Shown in pieces: positions 49,013-57,800 of a stretch of DNA of 64,000 nt (within the stretch, counting starts at the first letter, position 1; every line of letters starts with the position of its first letter). Both the position numbers and the translations under genes were made by a program. The DNA comes from Candidatus Flexifilum breve (GTDB lineage Bacteria > Chloroflexota > Anaerolineae > Aggregatilineales > Phototrophicaceae). Location: the NCBI GenBank assembly GCA_016717205.1, contig JADKGC010000001.1, positions 1,116,001 to 1,180,000 on the forward strand, read 5' to 3'. Below the pieces are notes generated by a model. It saw only the letters and a list, made by a program, of their open reading frames with translations. It made no database searches and had not been told where the DNA came from.

Positions 49013-50698
49013 ATGAACGTACGGAAGTTTGTTAGCCTCGCTGCACTCGTGCTGCTGGCGCTGGGTCTGATGATCGCCCCGGTCGCGGCGCAGGATGTGC
49101 CGACTTTGACGGTCGGGTTCGCGCAAGAACCGGACTCGATGAATGGTTTCTACAGCAGCATGGCGTTCGCTCAGTGGGCGAATGACCTCGTTCAGTCGAG
49201 CCTGTGGGACATCAGCGACACGCTGGAAGCCGTCCCCGTGCTGGTGACCGAAGTCCCGTCGGTCGAAAATGGCGGCATCAGCGAAGACTACATGACCTAC
49301 ACCATCCACCTCAAGGAAGGCTTGATGTGGAGCGATGGTACTCCGCTGACCTCGGACGATCTGGTGTTCACCTACCAGATGCTGGAAGACCCGGCCAACA
49401 ACATGCTGCAAGGCGCGTCGATTGCCGAGGCCGTGGAAAGCGTGGAAGCGATTGACGCGACCACCTTCACTCTGACCTTCAATTCGCCGAAGCCCTTCCC
49501 GGAAGACATTGCCGGTTCGCCCGGTCTGTCCACCATCCTCCCGGCACACATTTTCCGCCCGGTTTATGAGGCCGAAGGCAGCATCGAATTCGCCGAAGAA
49601 AATCAGGATCCTACCGTCTTCAGCGGCGCGTACACCCTGACCGAATGGCGTCGTGGCGAACAGATGACCTTTGAAGTCAACCCGAACTATGCGCTCGGCG
49701 CGCCGTCGATTGGCCGCATCGTCCTGCGCTTCTTCCCGGACACCGAAACCCAGTACGCCGCCCTTCAGGCTGGCCAGCTCGATTTCGTCCCGAACATCAG
49801 TGAAGGCGACAAGCCGCGCGTTGGTGAATTCGAAGGCGTGCAGTTGGTCACCGTCTTCGGTGGTTACATCGAAAGCCTGTGGCTGAACGTACGCACCGAA
49901 GAACACCCGCGCGCCGGTCATGTCGCGCTGCAGGATGTCAACGTGCGTCAGGCGATCCGCTTTGCGCTCGACCGTCAGGCGATCTCCGACGCGCTGCTGG
50001 CCGGCACCGTCAGCCCCACCGACAGCATTTATGCCGGTTCGCCGTTTGAAGATCCGAACCTCGGCGTGACCCCGCACGACATTGCCCAAGCCAATGCACT
50101 GCTCGACGCCGCGGGTTGGGTCGACAGCAATAACGACGGCACGCGTGATAAGGACGGCGTCGAACTCGTCCTGCGTTACAGCACCACCACCGCCGGCTGG
50201 CGCAACAACATTCAGGCCGTCGTGCAGCAGCAGCTCGCGGAAGTCGGCGTCGGCACGATTCTCGAAGCCTACCCCGCCTCGGAATTCTTCGGTGCTTGGG
50301 CGAACAGCGGCATCAACGCCGTCGGCGAATATGACATCGCCCAGTTCGCCAACAACACCGCGCTGACCAATCCGGCCAACGTGACCGTGTATGAATCGCT
50401 GAACTGCGCGCAGATCCCCAGCGAATCCAACCCCGGTGGCCAGAACTACACCGGCTTCTGCAGCCCGGAAATGGACGCCGCCGCGCAGACGACGCTGACC
50501 TCGCTCGACCCGCAGGAACGTCTGGATGCCGCCTACACGATCCAGACCATCATGCGCGACAACGCGCCGCTGATCAATCTGTTCCCGCGTGGCGATAACT
50601 ATGCGTTCATCGGCAGCCGCTTCGCGGAAACCCCGCGCATCGGTTCGGGCGTCGGCAACACGTGGTTTGACATTGTGAACTGGCAGCTCGCGAGCTAA
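49013..50698 (+). CDS. ABC transporter substrate-binding protein (family 5)
   Basis: Start at ATG 49013, with AAGGAG about 10 nt upstream. A signal peptide (FVSLAALVLLALGLMIAPVA, then AQD) leads into a 561-residue family 5 binding protein: MWSDGTPLTSDDLVFTYQML is the family signature, FSGAYTLTEWRRGEQ and INVRQAIRFALDR-type segments follow (here VNVRQAIRFALDR). It captures oligopeptides or a related solute outside the membrane. A strong terminator follows immediately, so this gene is likely expressed above the permeases. The M24 peptidase further on suggests Xaa-Pro peptides as substrate, by inference. Confidence 0.92.
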   Translation: MNVRKFVSLAALVLLALGLMIAPVAAQDVPTLTVGFAQEPDSMNGFYSSMAFAQWANDLVQSSLWDISDTLEAVPVLVTEVPSVENGGISEDYMTYTIHLKEGLMWSDGTPLTSDDLVFTYQMLEDPANNMLQGASIAEAVESVEAIDATTFTLTFNSPKPFPEDIAGSPGLSTILPAHIFRPVYEAEGSIEFAEENQDPTVFSGAYTLTEWRRGEQMTFEVNPNYALGAPSIGRIVLRFFPDTETQYAALQAGQLDFVPNISEGDKPRVGEFEGVQLVTVFGGYIESLWLNVRTEEHPRAGHVALQDVNVRQAIRFALDRQAISDALLAGTVSPTDSIYAGSPFEDPNLGVTPHDIAQANALLDAAGWVDSNNDGTRDKDGVELVLRYSTTTAGWRNNIQAVVQQQLAEVGVGTILEAYPASEFFGAWANSGINAVGEYDIAQFANNTALTNPANVTVYESLNCAQIPSESNPGGQNYTGFCSPEMDAAAQTTLTSLDPQERLDAAYTIQTIMRDNAPLINLFPRGDNYAFIGSRFAETPRIGSGVGNTWFDIVNWQLAS

Positions 50699-50714
50699 AT
50701 TAGTTGCCTCAGCG

Positions 50715-50754
50715 GTGAGGACGGGTCATAAGCTGACTCGTCCTCACTCTTTTT
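50715..50754 (+). terminator. Intrinsic terminator between binding protein and permeases
   Basis: A 14-bp stem (50715-50728 with 50734-50747, one G-T pair) and 5-nt loop are followed by TCTTTTT. It lies 17 bp after the binding-protein stop and 31 bp before the permease. Partial read-through here would give more binding protein than permease, a common arrangement. Confidence 0.85.
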
Positions 50755-50784
50755 ATGTTATGAGATCAGACGAAAGTTCCCTGC

Positions 50785-51165
50785 ATGGCTCAGTATATTC
50801 TGCGGCGCACCCTGCAAGCCTTACCCCTGCTGTTCATTCTCAGCTTCCTCCTGTTCGCGTTCACCAATGCCCTCGGCGACCCGCTGGCGGTGTTTGCTGA
50901 ATCGCGTCAACGTCCGACCGCCGCGCAGCGTGAGGAAATCCGCCGCCGCATGGGGTTGGATCGGCCGATGTTTGAGCAGTATGTCACGTGGCTGATCGGC
51001 AACGACTGGCAGATGATCGATGTGAATGGCGACGGCACGAATATGCAGCCCGGCACCCGCCAAGGCGTGCTGCGCGGTGATCTCGGCAATTCGTTCGTCA
51101 CGCGCAAACCCGCGTGGACGCGCATCGAAGAACGCCTGCCCGCCACCCTCACGCTGATGATCCTC
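50785..51165 (+). CDS. ABC transporter permease, DppB-type, N-terminal part (frameshifted)
   Basis: The frame opens with a DppB-like N-terminus: first helix LQALPLLFILSFLLFAFTNA, then RMGLDRPMFEQYVTWL, GVLRGDLGNSFVTRKPAW and RIEERLPATLTLMIL. The frame stays open to 51237, but homology ends at about 51165 and continues one frame over. A single extra base in CCTCC (51162-51166) would explain it. The periplasmic loop between first helix and GDLGNSF is slightly longer than usual (NDWQMIDVNGDGTNMQPG). Confidence 0.78.
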
Positions 51166-51166
51166 C

Positions 51167-51802
51167 TACGGCATCACATTGATTCTGGCGCTGGCCATTG
51201 GCGTGTACTCAGCCACGCGACAATATACCTTTGTTGATAATGTCATCACGGGCGTTTCATTCTTCTTCTACTCGATGCCCATCTTCTTCATCGCGCTGAT
51301 GACCATCTACATATTCGGCGTACAGTTTACGAGGTGGGACTTACCAGCCTTACCCATCGGCGGCACCGGCGACGGCTCCACCGTCGACCTTATCGTGCAC
51401 ATGCTCATGCCCGTGTTTTGTCTGGTCGCCATTCAACTGGCCGGCTATGTGCGCTTCATCCGCTCGTCGATGCTGGAAGTGCTCGGTCAGGATTACATCC
51501 GCACCGCGCACGCTAAGGGCATGGCCGACAGCTATGTTGTACGCCGGCACGCGCTCAAGAATGCCTCGCTCCCACTGATCACGCTGATCGGCCTCGACCT
51601 CCCCTTCCTGCTGGCGGGCGCGGTTGTGACCGAGCGCATCTTCGCGTGGCCGGGCATGGGCCGTCTGTTCATCGAAAGCTTTGAACGCGCCGACGTGCCG
51701 GTGATGATGGCGATTTTGATGCTGTTATGCGTACTGGTCGTCGTGTTTCAGATTTTGACCGATGTCGTCTATACGTGGTTTGATCCGCGGATTCGGTATT
51801 AG
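51167..51802 (+). CDS. ABC transporter permease, DppB-type, C-terminal part (after frameshift)
   Basis: This frame resumes with YGITLILALAIGVYSATRQY and continues through the permease helices, the coupling loop LGQDYIRTAHAKGMADSYVV and the classic DppB end VVYTWFDPRIRY. It has no independent start with a ribosome site. Together with the segment at 50785 it makes a permease of about 339 residues, full length for the family. The DppC-type permease follows 15 bp later. Confidence 0.8.
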   Translation, partial: YGITLILALAIGVYSATRQYTFVDNVITGVSFFFYSMPIFFIALMTIYIFGVQFTRWDLPALPIGGTGDGSTVDLIVHMLMPVFCLVAIQLAGYVRFIRSSMLEVLGQDYIRTAHAKGMADSYVVRRHALKNASLPLITLIGLDLPFLLAGAVVTERIFAWPGMGRLFIESFERADVPVMMAILMLLCVLVVVFQILTDVVYTWFDPRIRY

Positions 51803-51817
51803 GGACGGGAGAACACC

Positions 51818-52771
51818 ATGAGCACAGTCAAAAATCTCGAAACGGTCCAGACCGTCCCCAAACTGGACACCTACATCAAAGGCAAGTCCAACTTTCAGCG
51901 CAGCATGGCGCGCCTGCGCCGGCATCGTATGGCGCTGGTGGGCGCGGGGCTGCTCATCCTGGTTTTTGCGTTCGTGTTTGTCGGCTCGCTCCTCATTCCG
52001 GAACGCGCTTCGACGTTCAATGATCCGTCGCGTGCGCTCCAGTATCCGTCATCCGAATTTCCGTTCGGCACGGACGTGATTGGGCGTGATCTGCTGGCGC
52101 GGACGGTCTATGGCGGACAGATTTCGCTGTTCGTCGGCGTGACCGCGGTGATCGTACAGATGTTCGTCGGCACGGTGATCGGTCTCTTGGCCGGGTACCT
52201 GGGCGGGTATATCGACTCACTGCTGATGCGCCTCGCCGAAGCGATGCTGAGCATTCCGCAGTTGTTCCTCGCCTTGATCGCGCTGCGCATCTTCTCGGAT
52301 CCGACGCAGTTCCCCGATTTCAATTTCATGGGGCGCACTTACAGCAGCACCATGATCGTGATCGTGTTCGTCATCGGCCTGACCAGTTGGATGCGCGTGT
52401 CGCGCATCGTGCGTTCGGTCGTGCTGGCGGTCAAGGAACAGGAATACATCACCTCGGCGCGGTCGATTGGCGCGGGGACGTGGCGGATCATCATGCGCCA
52501 TGTGCTGCCGAACTGCTTCGCCCCGATCATCGTGTCGGCGACGCTCGGCGTCGCCTCCGCCATTCTGCTCGAAGCTTATCTCGGCTTCCTCGGCCTCGGC
52601 GTGCGCGCTCCCACTCCGACGTGGGGCAACATCATGGGCGAAGCAAACACCTACATCAACTACTATTTCTACTGGTTCTTCCCCGCGCTCTTCATCATGC
52701 TGACCACGCTGGGCATCAACTTCCTCGGCGATGGTCTGCGCGACGCTTTCGATCCGCGTTCGCTGCGGTAA
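51818..52771 (+). CDS. ABC transporter permease, DppC-type
   Basis: A 317-residue permease with a long cytoplasmic N-terminus (KSNFQRSMARLRRHRMALVG before the first helix). FPFGTDVIGRDLLARTVYGG is the DppC motif, EYITSARSIGAGTW the coupling loop, and GDGLRDAFDPR the family end. No ATPase genes follow in this operon; the transporter must use ATPases encoded elsewhere, possibly the OppD/OppF pair at 28.6-30.7 kb or genes outside the window. A repeat cluster separates it from the M24 peptidase. Confidence 0.9.
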   Translation: MSTVKNLETVQTVPKLDTYIKGKSNFQRSMARLRRHRMALVGAGLLILVFAFVFVGSLLIPERASTFNDPSRALQYPSSEFPFGTDVIGRDLLARTVYGGQISLFVGVTAVIVQMFVGTVIGLLAGYLGGYIDSLLMRLAEAMLSIPQLFLALIALRIFSDPTQFPDFNFMGRTYSSTMIVIVFVIGLTSWMRVSRIVRSVVLAVKEQEYITSARSIGAGTWRIIMRHVLPNCFAPIIVSATLGVASAILLEAYLGFLGLGVRAPTPTWGNIMGEANTYINYYFYWFFPALFIMLTTLGINFLGDGLRDAFDPRSLR

Positions 52772-52781
52772 ACTAGGCAAT

Positions 52782-52871
52782 CAACCTCACTCTAAATCCC
52801 TCTCCTAAAAGAGAGGGACTTGCGCGGGTAAGCCACCCCTCTCCTAGAGGAGAGGGGGCCGGGGTGAGGTT
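52782..52871. repeat. Intergenic repeat cluster 5
   Basis: Two CCCTCTCC-type units flank a spacer: CCCTCTCCTAAAAGAGAGGG at 52799-52818 and CCCCTCTCCTAGAGGAGAGG from about 52836. Together with the terminal AACCTCAC and GTGAGGTT (52863-52870), they form a larger imperfect palindrome. It lies between a permease gene and the peptidase gene and could form a strong RNA hairpin. Confidence 0.7.
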
Positions 52872-52903
52872 CGTTTCTGGCTTTTGCTCCAAAAGGACTC
52901 CTC

Positions 52904-54094
52904 ATGGACTATACAATTCAACTCGAAAAGATTCAGCAGGCGGTTGGCATTCTGCAAGAGAAAAATATCGATGCATGGCTGACGTTTGTGCGCGAAACTG
53001 AGCACAACGCTGACCCCGCGCTGCCGCTAATCTGCCCGGTCAACGTCACGTGGCACACCGCGCTCCTCATCACCAAGAGCGGCTACAAAGTCGCGATTGC
53101 CGGACGCTACGAGATTGTCAACTTTGAGCGCATGGGCTGCTGGGACGAATGCATCAAGTACGATCAGAGCATTCAGCCCGCGCTGCTCGAAGTGCTGGAT
53201 CGCCTCGCGCCCCAGCAAATCGCCGTCAACTACTCGGAGAGCGACACCGCCGCCGATGGTCTATCCCACGGCATGTATCTGACGCTCCAGCGCTATCTCG
53301 CGGGCAAGCCGTACCAGATCATCTCGGCGGAAGGCATTCTCAATTCGCTGCGTGGTCGCAAGACGCCTGCCGAAATCGCGCGCATTCGCGCCGCCGTCGC
53401 ACTCACCGACGACATCATCGGGCGCATCACCAAATATCTGAAGCCCGGCCTGAGCGAACTTGAGATCGCCAATTACGTCCATGGCGAATACGCCAAAGAA
53501 GGTGTTATCCCGTCATGGGACACGGCCTACTGCCCGACCGTGACCGTCGGCCCGGACTCGCCGCAGGGGCATGTGTCGCCGTCAGCAGAGTACGTCACCG
53601 CGCCGAGGAACACCGTCCGCATTGATCAGGGCGTCGTGCTCAACGATTACATCTCGGACATTCAGCGCGTGTGGTATCTGCAGCCCGCCGGCGAAACGAG
53701 CATTCCGCAGCCCGTGCAGCACGCCTTTGATGCGGTGCGTGGCGCGATCATGGCGGCGTGGGACGTGCTCAAACCGGGCGTGCAGGGCGCGGTCGTGGAT
53801 GACGCGGCACGTAATTTCATCGTCACGGCGGGCTACCCGGAATATCAGCATGCGGTCGGACATCACATCGGGCGCACCGTGCACGACGGCTCGACACTGC
53901 TCGGGCCACGCTGGGAACGCTACGGTCAGACGCCGTTCGGGATCGTGGAAGCGGGCAACTGCTTCACGCTGGAACTCGGCGTGCATGTCCCTGGTTACGG
54001 ACTGGTGTCGTTGGAAGAAGATGTGCTGGTGACGGAAAACGGCAACGAGTGGCTCGGTAAGCCGCAGACCGAAATCATCGTCGTGAAGGTGTAG
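52904..54094 (+). CDS. M24-family metallopeptidase (Xaa-Pro dipeptidase/aminopeptidase-like)
   Basis: A 396-residue protein with an N-terminal creatinase-like domain (residues about 1-150) and the M24 pita-bread domain. All five metal ligands are visible: Asp in VRIDQG, Asp in ISDIQR, His in AVGHHIGRT, Glu in FTLELGVH and Glu in SLEEDVL. No signal peptide, so cytosolic. It follows the peptide-type importer (SBP and two permeases), which suggests hydrolysis of imported proline-containing peptides. Creatinase-like or other substrates cannot be excluded. Confidence 0.9.
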   Translation: MDYTIQLEKIQQAVGILQEKNIDAWLTFVRETEHNADPALPLICPVNVTWHTALLITKSGYKVAIAGRYEIVNFERMGCWDECIKYDQSIQPALLEVLDRLAPQQIAVNYSESDTAADGLSHGMYLTLQRYLAGKPYQIISAEGILNSLRGRKTPAEIARIRAAVALTDDIIGRITKYLKPGLSELEIANYVHGEYAKEGVIPSWDTAYCPTVTVGPDSPQGHVSPSAEYVTAPRNTVRIDQGVVLNDYISDIQRVWYLQPAGETSIPQPVQHAFDAVRGAIMAAWDVLKPGVQGAVVDDAARNFIVTAGYPEYQHAVGHHIGRTVHDGSTLLGPRWERYGQTPFGIVEAGNCFTLELGVHVPGYGLVSLEEDVLVTENGNEWLGKPQTEIIVVKV

Positions 54095-54145
54095 AAGAGA
54101 AAATCAGAATCGGGGTCCCAAAACAATTTAAGCATCAACTTGTAG

Positions 54146-54172
54146 GGGCGCACCTGTGTGTGCGCCCTTTTT
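54146..54172 (+). terminator. Intrinsic terminator formed from a repeat element
   Basis: GGGCGCAC (54146-54153) and GTGCGCCC (54160-54167) form a perfect 8-bp stem with a 6-nt loop, followed by five Ts. It is 51 bp after the M24 gene. The stem belongs to the GGGGCGCAC repeat family, so here a repeat doubles as a terminator. Confidence 0.75.
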
Positions 54173-54174
54173 CG

Positions 54175-54358
54175 GGCAGACACGCAGGTCTGCCCCTACG
54201 CCCCCGTCAGTCTCCGAAACGGATTTCCAAAACGCGTACAACTTCCCGTTAAAGACGCTTTTGTAGGGACAAGCCGGGGGGGGGCATGCCTCGTTCCTAC
54301 ACAGGCAAATCGTTTCTGTCTCCCCTCCCTGAATTCGGGGAGGGGACGGGGGTGGGGT
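54175..54358. repeat. Intergenic repeat cluster 6
   Basis: Beyond the terminator are a GGGCAGACACGCAGGTCTGC-type unit (54175-54194), a TGTAGGGACAAGCC...GGCATGCCTCGTTCCTAC unit (54262-54300) and a GAATTC-centred hairpin (54321-54345) followed by GGGGGTGGGG. The run of eight Gs at 54277-54284 is unusual and is a likely site of length errors. Confidence 0.7.
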
Positions 54359-54361
54359 GTA

Positions 54362-54856
54362 TCAAAACGGCATCCCTGACGGGAAACACAGCATGATCCG
54401 CGCCATCTTCGCGTTCACTTCGGTGATATACGCATTGATGATATCGTCGACCGTCTCCTCAGACACATCGATCAGCGCGGCCAACCGCTTGATCGCCGCG
54501 AGTTCGCCCGCGTCGATGATCTTGTCGGCAGACGCCGCGCGAATGCCATCATAGATCAGCGAGAGGCGTGTGTCGGGCTGCGCGGTCAACGCTAAGTGAT
54601 CCACCAGCGCCGCGAACTTGTGCGCGTCGTCTGCGGGGTCATACTGCTCCAACACCGCCAAAAATGCCTCAGAATAGTCAAGCGCGGCGAAGTAGCCAAG
54701 CACCCACGCGCGTTCTTCCGGTGAGAAACCGCCATCGCCATACGCGCACACCATGATCGCTTTGGCGTAGGTGAGCGCGTTATCTTCCGGGGGCACTTGC
54801 CCGAAGCCCCACAGTTCTTTGATCAGCCACGCCGCGCCCTTGTGCTGGTTATCCAT
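54362..54856 (-). CDS. TerB-like helical protein
   Basis: Start at ATG 54856 (MDNQHKGAAW), with GGAG 6 nt upstream; ATG 54868 is an alternative. The 164-residue product is helical and has the pattern of a TerB/DjlA-N-type domain: AKAIMVCAYGDGGFSPEERAW, with a conserved acidic DG(x)(F)S turn, and a second half SADKIIDAGELAAIKRLAALI. TerB-like domains bind metals and are linked to tellurite resistance or membrane stress, but this is distant and the role is unknown. It is flanked by repeat clusters on both sides. Confidence 0.65.
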   Translation of the reverse strand: MDNQHKGAAWLIKELWGFGQVPPEDNALTYAKAIMVCAYGDGGFSPEERAWVLGYFAALDYSEAFLAVLEQYDPADDAHKFAALVDHLALTAQPDTRLSLIYDGIRAASADKIIDAGELAAIKRLAALIDVSEETVDDIINAYITEVNAKMARIMLCFPSGMPF

Positions 54857-54989
54857 GCGCTGCTCCATGCTCAATGGTTGCCAATGGCTGCAACTATAGC
54901 ACGATCCCGGCGGTTGGAGGAAAAGCACCCCCCTGAAACCGCAAACCGGAAGTCATGTGTACGCGTCTAACTGGTCGCAATGAACAAAA

Positions 54990-55088
54990 GCGGACGCGAT
55001 AAATCGCGTCCCTACGAAAACAAATTCGGTTTGGCGAGTGTTCATCTGTCTCCCCTCCCCGAATTCGGGGAGGGGATGGGGGTGGGGT
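54990..55088. repeat. Intergenic repeat cluster 7
   Basis: A GGACGCGATAAATCGCGTCC palindrome (54991-55010) and a GAATTC-centred hairpin CCCCTCCCCGAATTCGGGGA (55052-55071) followed by GGGGTGGGG. The second unit ends 3 bp before the stop of the mannosidase gene and may act as its terminator. Confidence 0.7.
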
Positions 55089-55091
55089 CGC

Positions 55092-57548
55092 TTAATACGT
55101 ATCCACCAGCGAGCGCACCTTGAGATCGGCGGCGTCCTGCGCGCGCACGCGGATCGTCTTGGGCGTGCCGGGGCGCAGATGCACAAAGTTGTCGCTGAAC
55201 TTCGCGTTCGCCAGTTCCAGCCACACATAGAGCGCCGCCGCGTCGGTGGTCAGCGTCACATCGAACTCGCCGTCGCTGACCGTGTGCACATCCAGTGTGA
55301 TGCTCGGCTGTGCCAGTTCGAGATGCTTGGGGCGGCAGAACGTCACCAGATCTTCAGAGATGACCGCACCATCCACGCGCAAACTCACCCACATCAGCAA
55401 ATCGCGCGGCGAATACGCGTCGAGCCAGCGGCGCACATCAACGGTGCCGACCACTGCCGTCGTTCCAGCCGTAACACGCACCGGGAACGTGCTGTGTTCC
55501 AGCACCTCACCGTGCGCCGTCGTGAGCACATATTCCGCTTCGCCCACGCCTTCCACACGCTGATCGTTCGTCGCGTGGATGTGCACCGTGCCGCCGGCCT
55601 CGTCTTCTACGCCGGTGATCAGCAGCGGAGCGAAGAAACGCCGCGCCATGTAGTGCAGCGCCTTCCAGTTGCCCTTCCAATCCAGCGACGACCAGCTCGG
55701 CGCGGGCCACATGTCGTTCAACTGCCAGTAGAGCGCGCCCATCGAGCGGGGCATATTGCGCCGCCAGCCTTCAACGGCGTATTTCATCGCCATGCCCTGC
55801 AAAATCTGGCTGAGCCACAGCGTCCCGTCAAACGAGGTGGAGAGGCGGAACCAGTCGAGCAGATAGTGAATGATCGTGCTGTTGCCGATGCCGCTGCGCT
55901 GGTGGTGCTCCATCACGTAGCTGGTGATGTTGCGATCCTGCGGCAGCGTGTATTCGTAGACCGTCGCGGGCTCGGGGAACGACTGGAAGCCAAATTCGCT
56001 CACAAAGCGATCCGGGCGCGTGTGATACCACTCAAACGGCTGCTTACCGTGCCACACGCCCCACAGATGCGTATCGCCCGCCGCGGGGTTCATGTGATCG
56101 TTGCGATCGCCAATCGGGGTGTGCGGGCTGCCCGGCCAGTATGCCGTCTGCGGGGCGAGTTCCGCCACCAGTTCCGGCAGCAGCTTGTCCCACAGCAGGC
56201 CGTAGTCATCCCAGCTCAGCTTGGCCTGCCAGCCGCTCCCGCCCATGCCCTGCTCAATTTCGTTGTTGCCGCACCACAGCGCCATACACGGGTGATGCCG
56301 CAGTCGCTTGATGTTGTCAGTCGCCTCGGCTTTGACGTTCGCCATGAACTCGGCGTCGGTTGTCGGGTAGGTGCCGCACGCGAACATGAAATCCTGCCAG
56401 ATGGCGATCCCGTACTCGTCGCACAGGGCGTAGAACGCATCATCCTCGTAGACACCGCCGCCCCACACGCGCAGCATATTCATGTGCACGTCCGCCGCCG
56501 CGCTGATCAGCATCTGATAGAGGGCGTACTGCGGCTCCCACGGGTACGGGCTGGCCGGAATCCAGTTCGCGCCTTTGGCGAAGAAGGGCACACCGTTGCA
56601 GGCAAAGTAAAATGACTCGCCCCATTCGTCGGGGTGGCGTTCGAGCGTGAGCGTGCGCAGGCCAATGCGCTTCGTCCACGTATCGATGAAGCCATCGCCG
56701 TTGTCAAACAGGCCAACTTTGACCTCATACAGCGGCTGTTCGCCCAAACCATTCACCCACCACAAGTGCGGATCGGGAATGCGCAGCGTGACCAACCCCG
56801 CGCCATCGGTGAGCACGACCGGCATGGTCGCCGTGACCGCCGCGCCGTCTTTGAGCACCTGCGCCGCCGCATGGATCGGTGCATCACCGAACACTTCTGC
56901 CGCAATTTTCACTGTGAGCGACACTTCGCCGTTGTCATGGTGCTGCGTAACCAGCACATCAGACAAACGCGCCGCCTCATAGGTGACCAATTCGATGGCG
57001 CGCCAGATGCCGCTGGTGACCATCTTCGGACCCCAGTCCCAGCCAAAGTTGCACGGCTCTTTGCGAATCCACGCGCCGCTGTTGATGCGCATCGGTTCGA
57101 CCCATCCGGGCCACTCACCCTTTTCGGCGTCCATCTGACAGGCGTAGGTCATGGCAGCGGCGAACGCCACTTCGATGGTGTTTTCGCCCGCTTGCAACAC
57201 GCTTTTCACGTCAAAGTCCCACGTGCGGAACATGTTGTCCGCCCGCCCGATTTCGACGCCGTTCACGCGGATGGTCGCCAGCGTGTCCAGCCCGTGGCAG
57301 CGCAGCAACACGCGGTTATGCGCCAAAAACTCCGGCGCGACCGTGAACGTCCGCGCATAGTGCCAGTCGGTCTCGCCGATCCACATCTGCTTCAGTTCGT
57401 TGTCGCGGTAAAACGGATCGTCCAGCAGGCCATGCGCCAGCAAATCCGTGTGGACGCAGCCCGGCACGGTCGCCGGGATGGGCGTGGGATCGCCCTGTTT
57501 GTACAGCGTCCATGCCCCGTTGAGTGTCAGTTGAGCCAAGTTCTTCAT
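55092..57548 (-). CDS. GH2-family beta-mannosidase
   Basis: An 818-residue cytosolic enzyme of the glycoside hydrolase 2 beta-mannosidase type. The N-terminal sugar-binding domain has VPGCVHTDLLAHGLLDDPFYRDNE, which is characteristic of beta-mannosidases; GVEIGRADNMFRTWDFDVK follows. In the TIM barrel the acid/base Glu is in WCGNNEIEQ and the nucleophile Glu is in FVSEFGFQSFP. It removes beta-mannosyl residues from the non-reducing end of short mannosides. It lies downstream of a LacI-type regulator and near a divergent GH130 phosphorylase, so the three form a beta-mannoside locus. No signal peptide, so substrates must be imported. Confidence 0.92.
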   Translation of the reverse strand: MKNLAQLTLNGAWTLYKQGDPTPIPATVPGCVHTDLLAHGLLDDPFYRDNELKQMWIGETDWHYARTFTVAPEFLAHNRVLLRCHGLDTLATIRVNGVEIGRADNMFRTWDFDVKSVLQAGENTIEVAFAAAMTYACQMDAEKGEWPGWVEPMRINSGAWIRKEPCNFGWDWGPKMVTSGIWRAIELVTYEAARLSDVLVTQHHDNGEVSLTVKIAAEVFGDAPIHAAAQVLKDGAAVTATMPVVLTDGAGLVTLRIPDPHLWWVNGLGEQPLYEVKVGLFDNGDGFIDTWTKRIGLRTLTLERHPDEWGESFYFACNGVPFFAKGANWIPASPYPWEPQYALYQMLISAAADVHMNMLRVWGGGVYEDDAFYALCDEYGIAIWQDFMFACGTYPTTDAEFMANVKAEATDNIKRLRHHPCMALWCGNNEIEQGMGGSGWQAKLSWDDYGLLWDKLLPELVAELAPQTAYWPGSPHTPIGDRNDHMNPAAGDTHLWGVWHGKQPFEWYHTRPDRFVSEFGFQSFPEPATVYEYTLPQDRNITSYVMEHHQRSGIGNSTIIHYLLDWFRLSTSFDGTLWLSQILQGMAMKYAVEGWRRNMPRSMGALYWQLNDMWPAPSWSSLDWKGNWKALHYMARRFFAPLLITGVEDEAGGTVHIHATNDQRVEGVGEAEYVLTTAHGEVLEHSTFPVRVTAGTTAVVGTVDVRRWLDAYSPRDLLMWVSLRVDGAVISEDLVTFCRPKHLELAQPSITLDVHTVSDGEFDVTLTTDAAALYVWLELANAKFSDNFVHLRPGTPKTIRVRAQDAADLKVRSLVDTY

Positions 57549-57576
57549 CCTTAAAGTGAACAGAAAGAAACGAAAT

Positions 57577-57800
57577 TGTAGGGATGCCTAGCGCAGCATC
57601 CTTTATGCCCTAAAAGTCAACCTCAGCCCCGCCGCTCTCCTAAAGGAGAGGGATATCTGTCTCCCCTCCCTGAATTCGGGGAGGGGTGGGGTGTTGGTTG
57701 GCCTCACCCCTAAATCCCCTCTCCCAGGGGAGAGGGGACTATAACAGCCCCCCCTGTCTCCCCTCTCCCCTCTCCGCTCGGAGAGGGGTTGGGGGTGAGG
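57577..57800. repeat. Intergenic repeat cluster 8
   Basis: It separates the LacI gene from the mannosidase gene. Units include a TGTAGGGATGCCTAGCGCAG start (about 57578), CTCTCCTAAAGGAGAG (57635-57650), a GAATTC-centred hairpin (57663-57687), CCCCTCTCCCAGGGGAGAGG (57717-57736) and CCCTCTCCGCTCGGAGAGGG (57768-57787). No promoter for the mannosidase was identified among them. Confidence 0.75.

Noticed and set aside
55038..57554. Long plus-strand frames opposite the beta-mannosidase
   Set aside because: Same antisense effect; the mannosidase frame has complete catalytic motifs and the plus frames have none.
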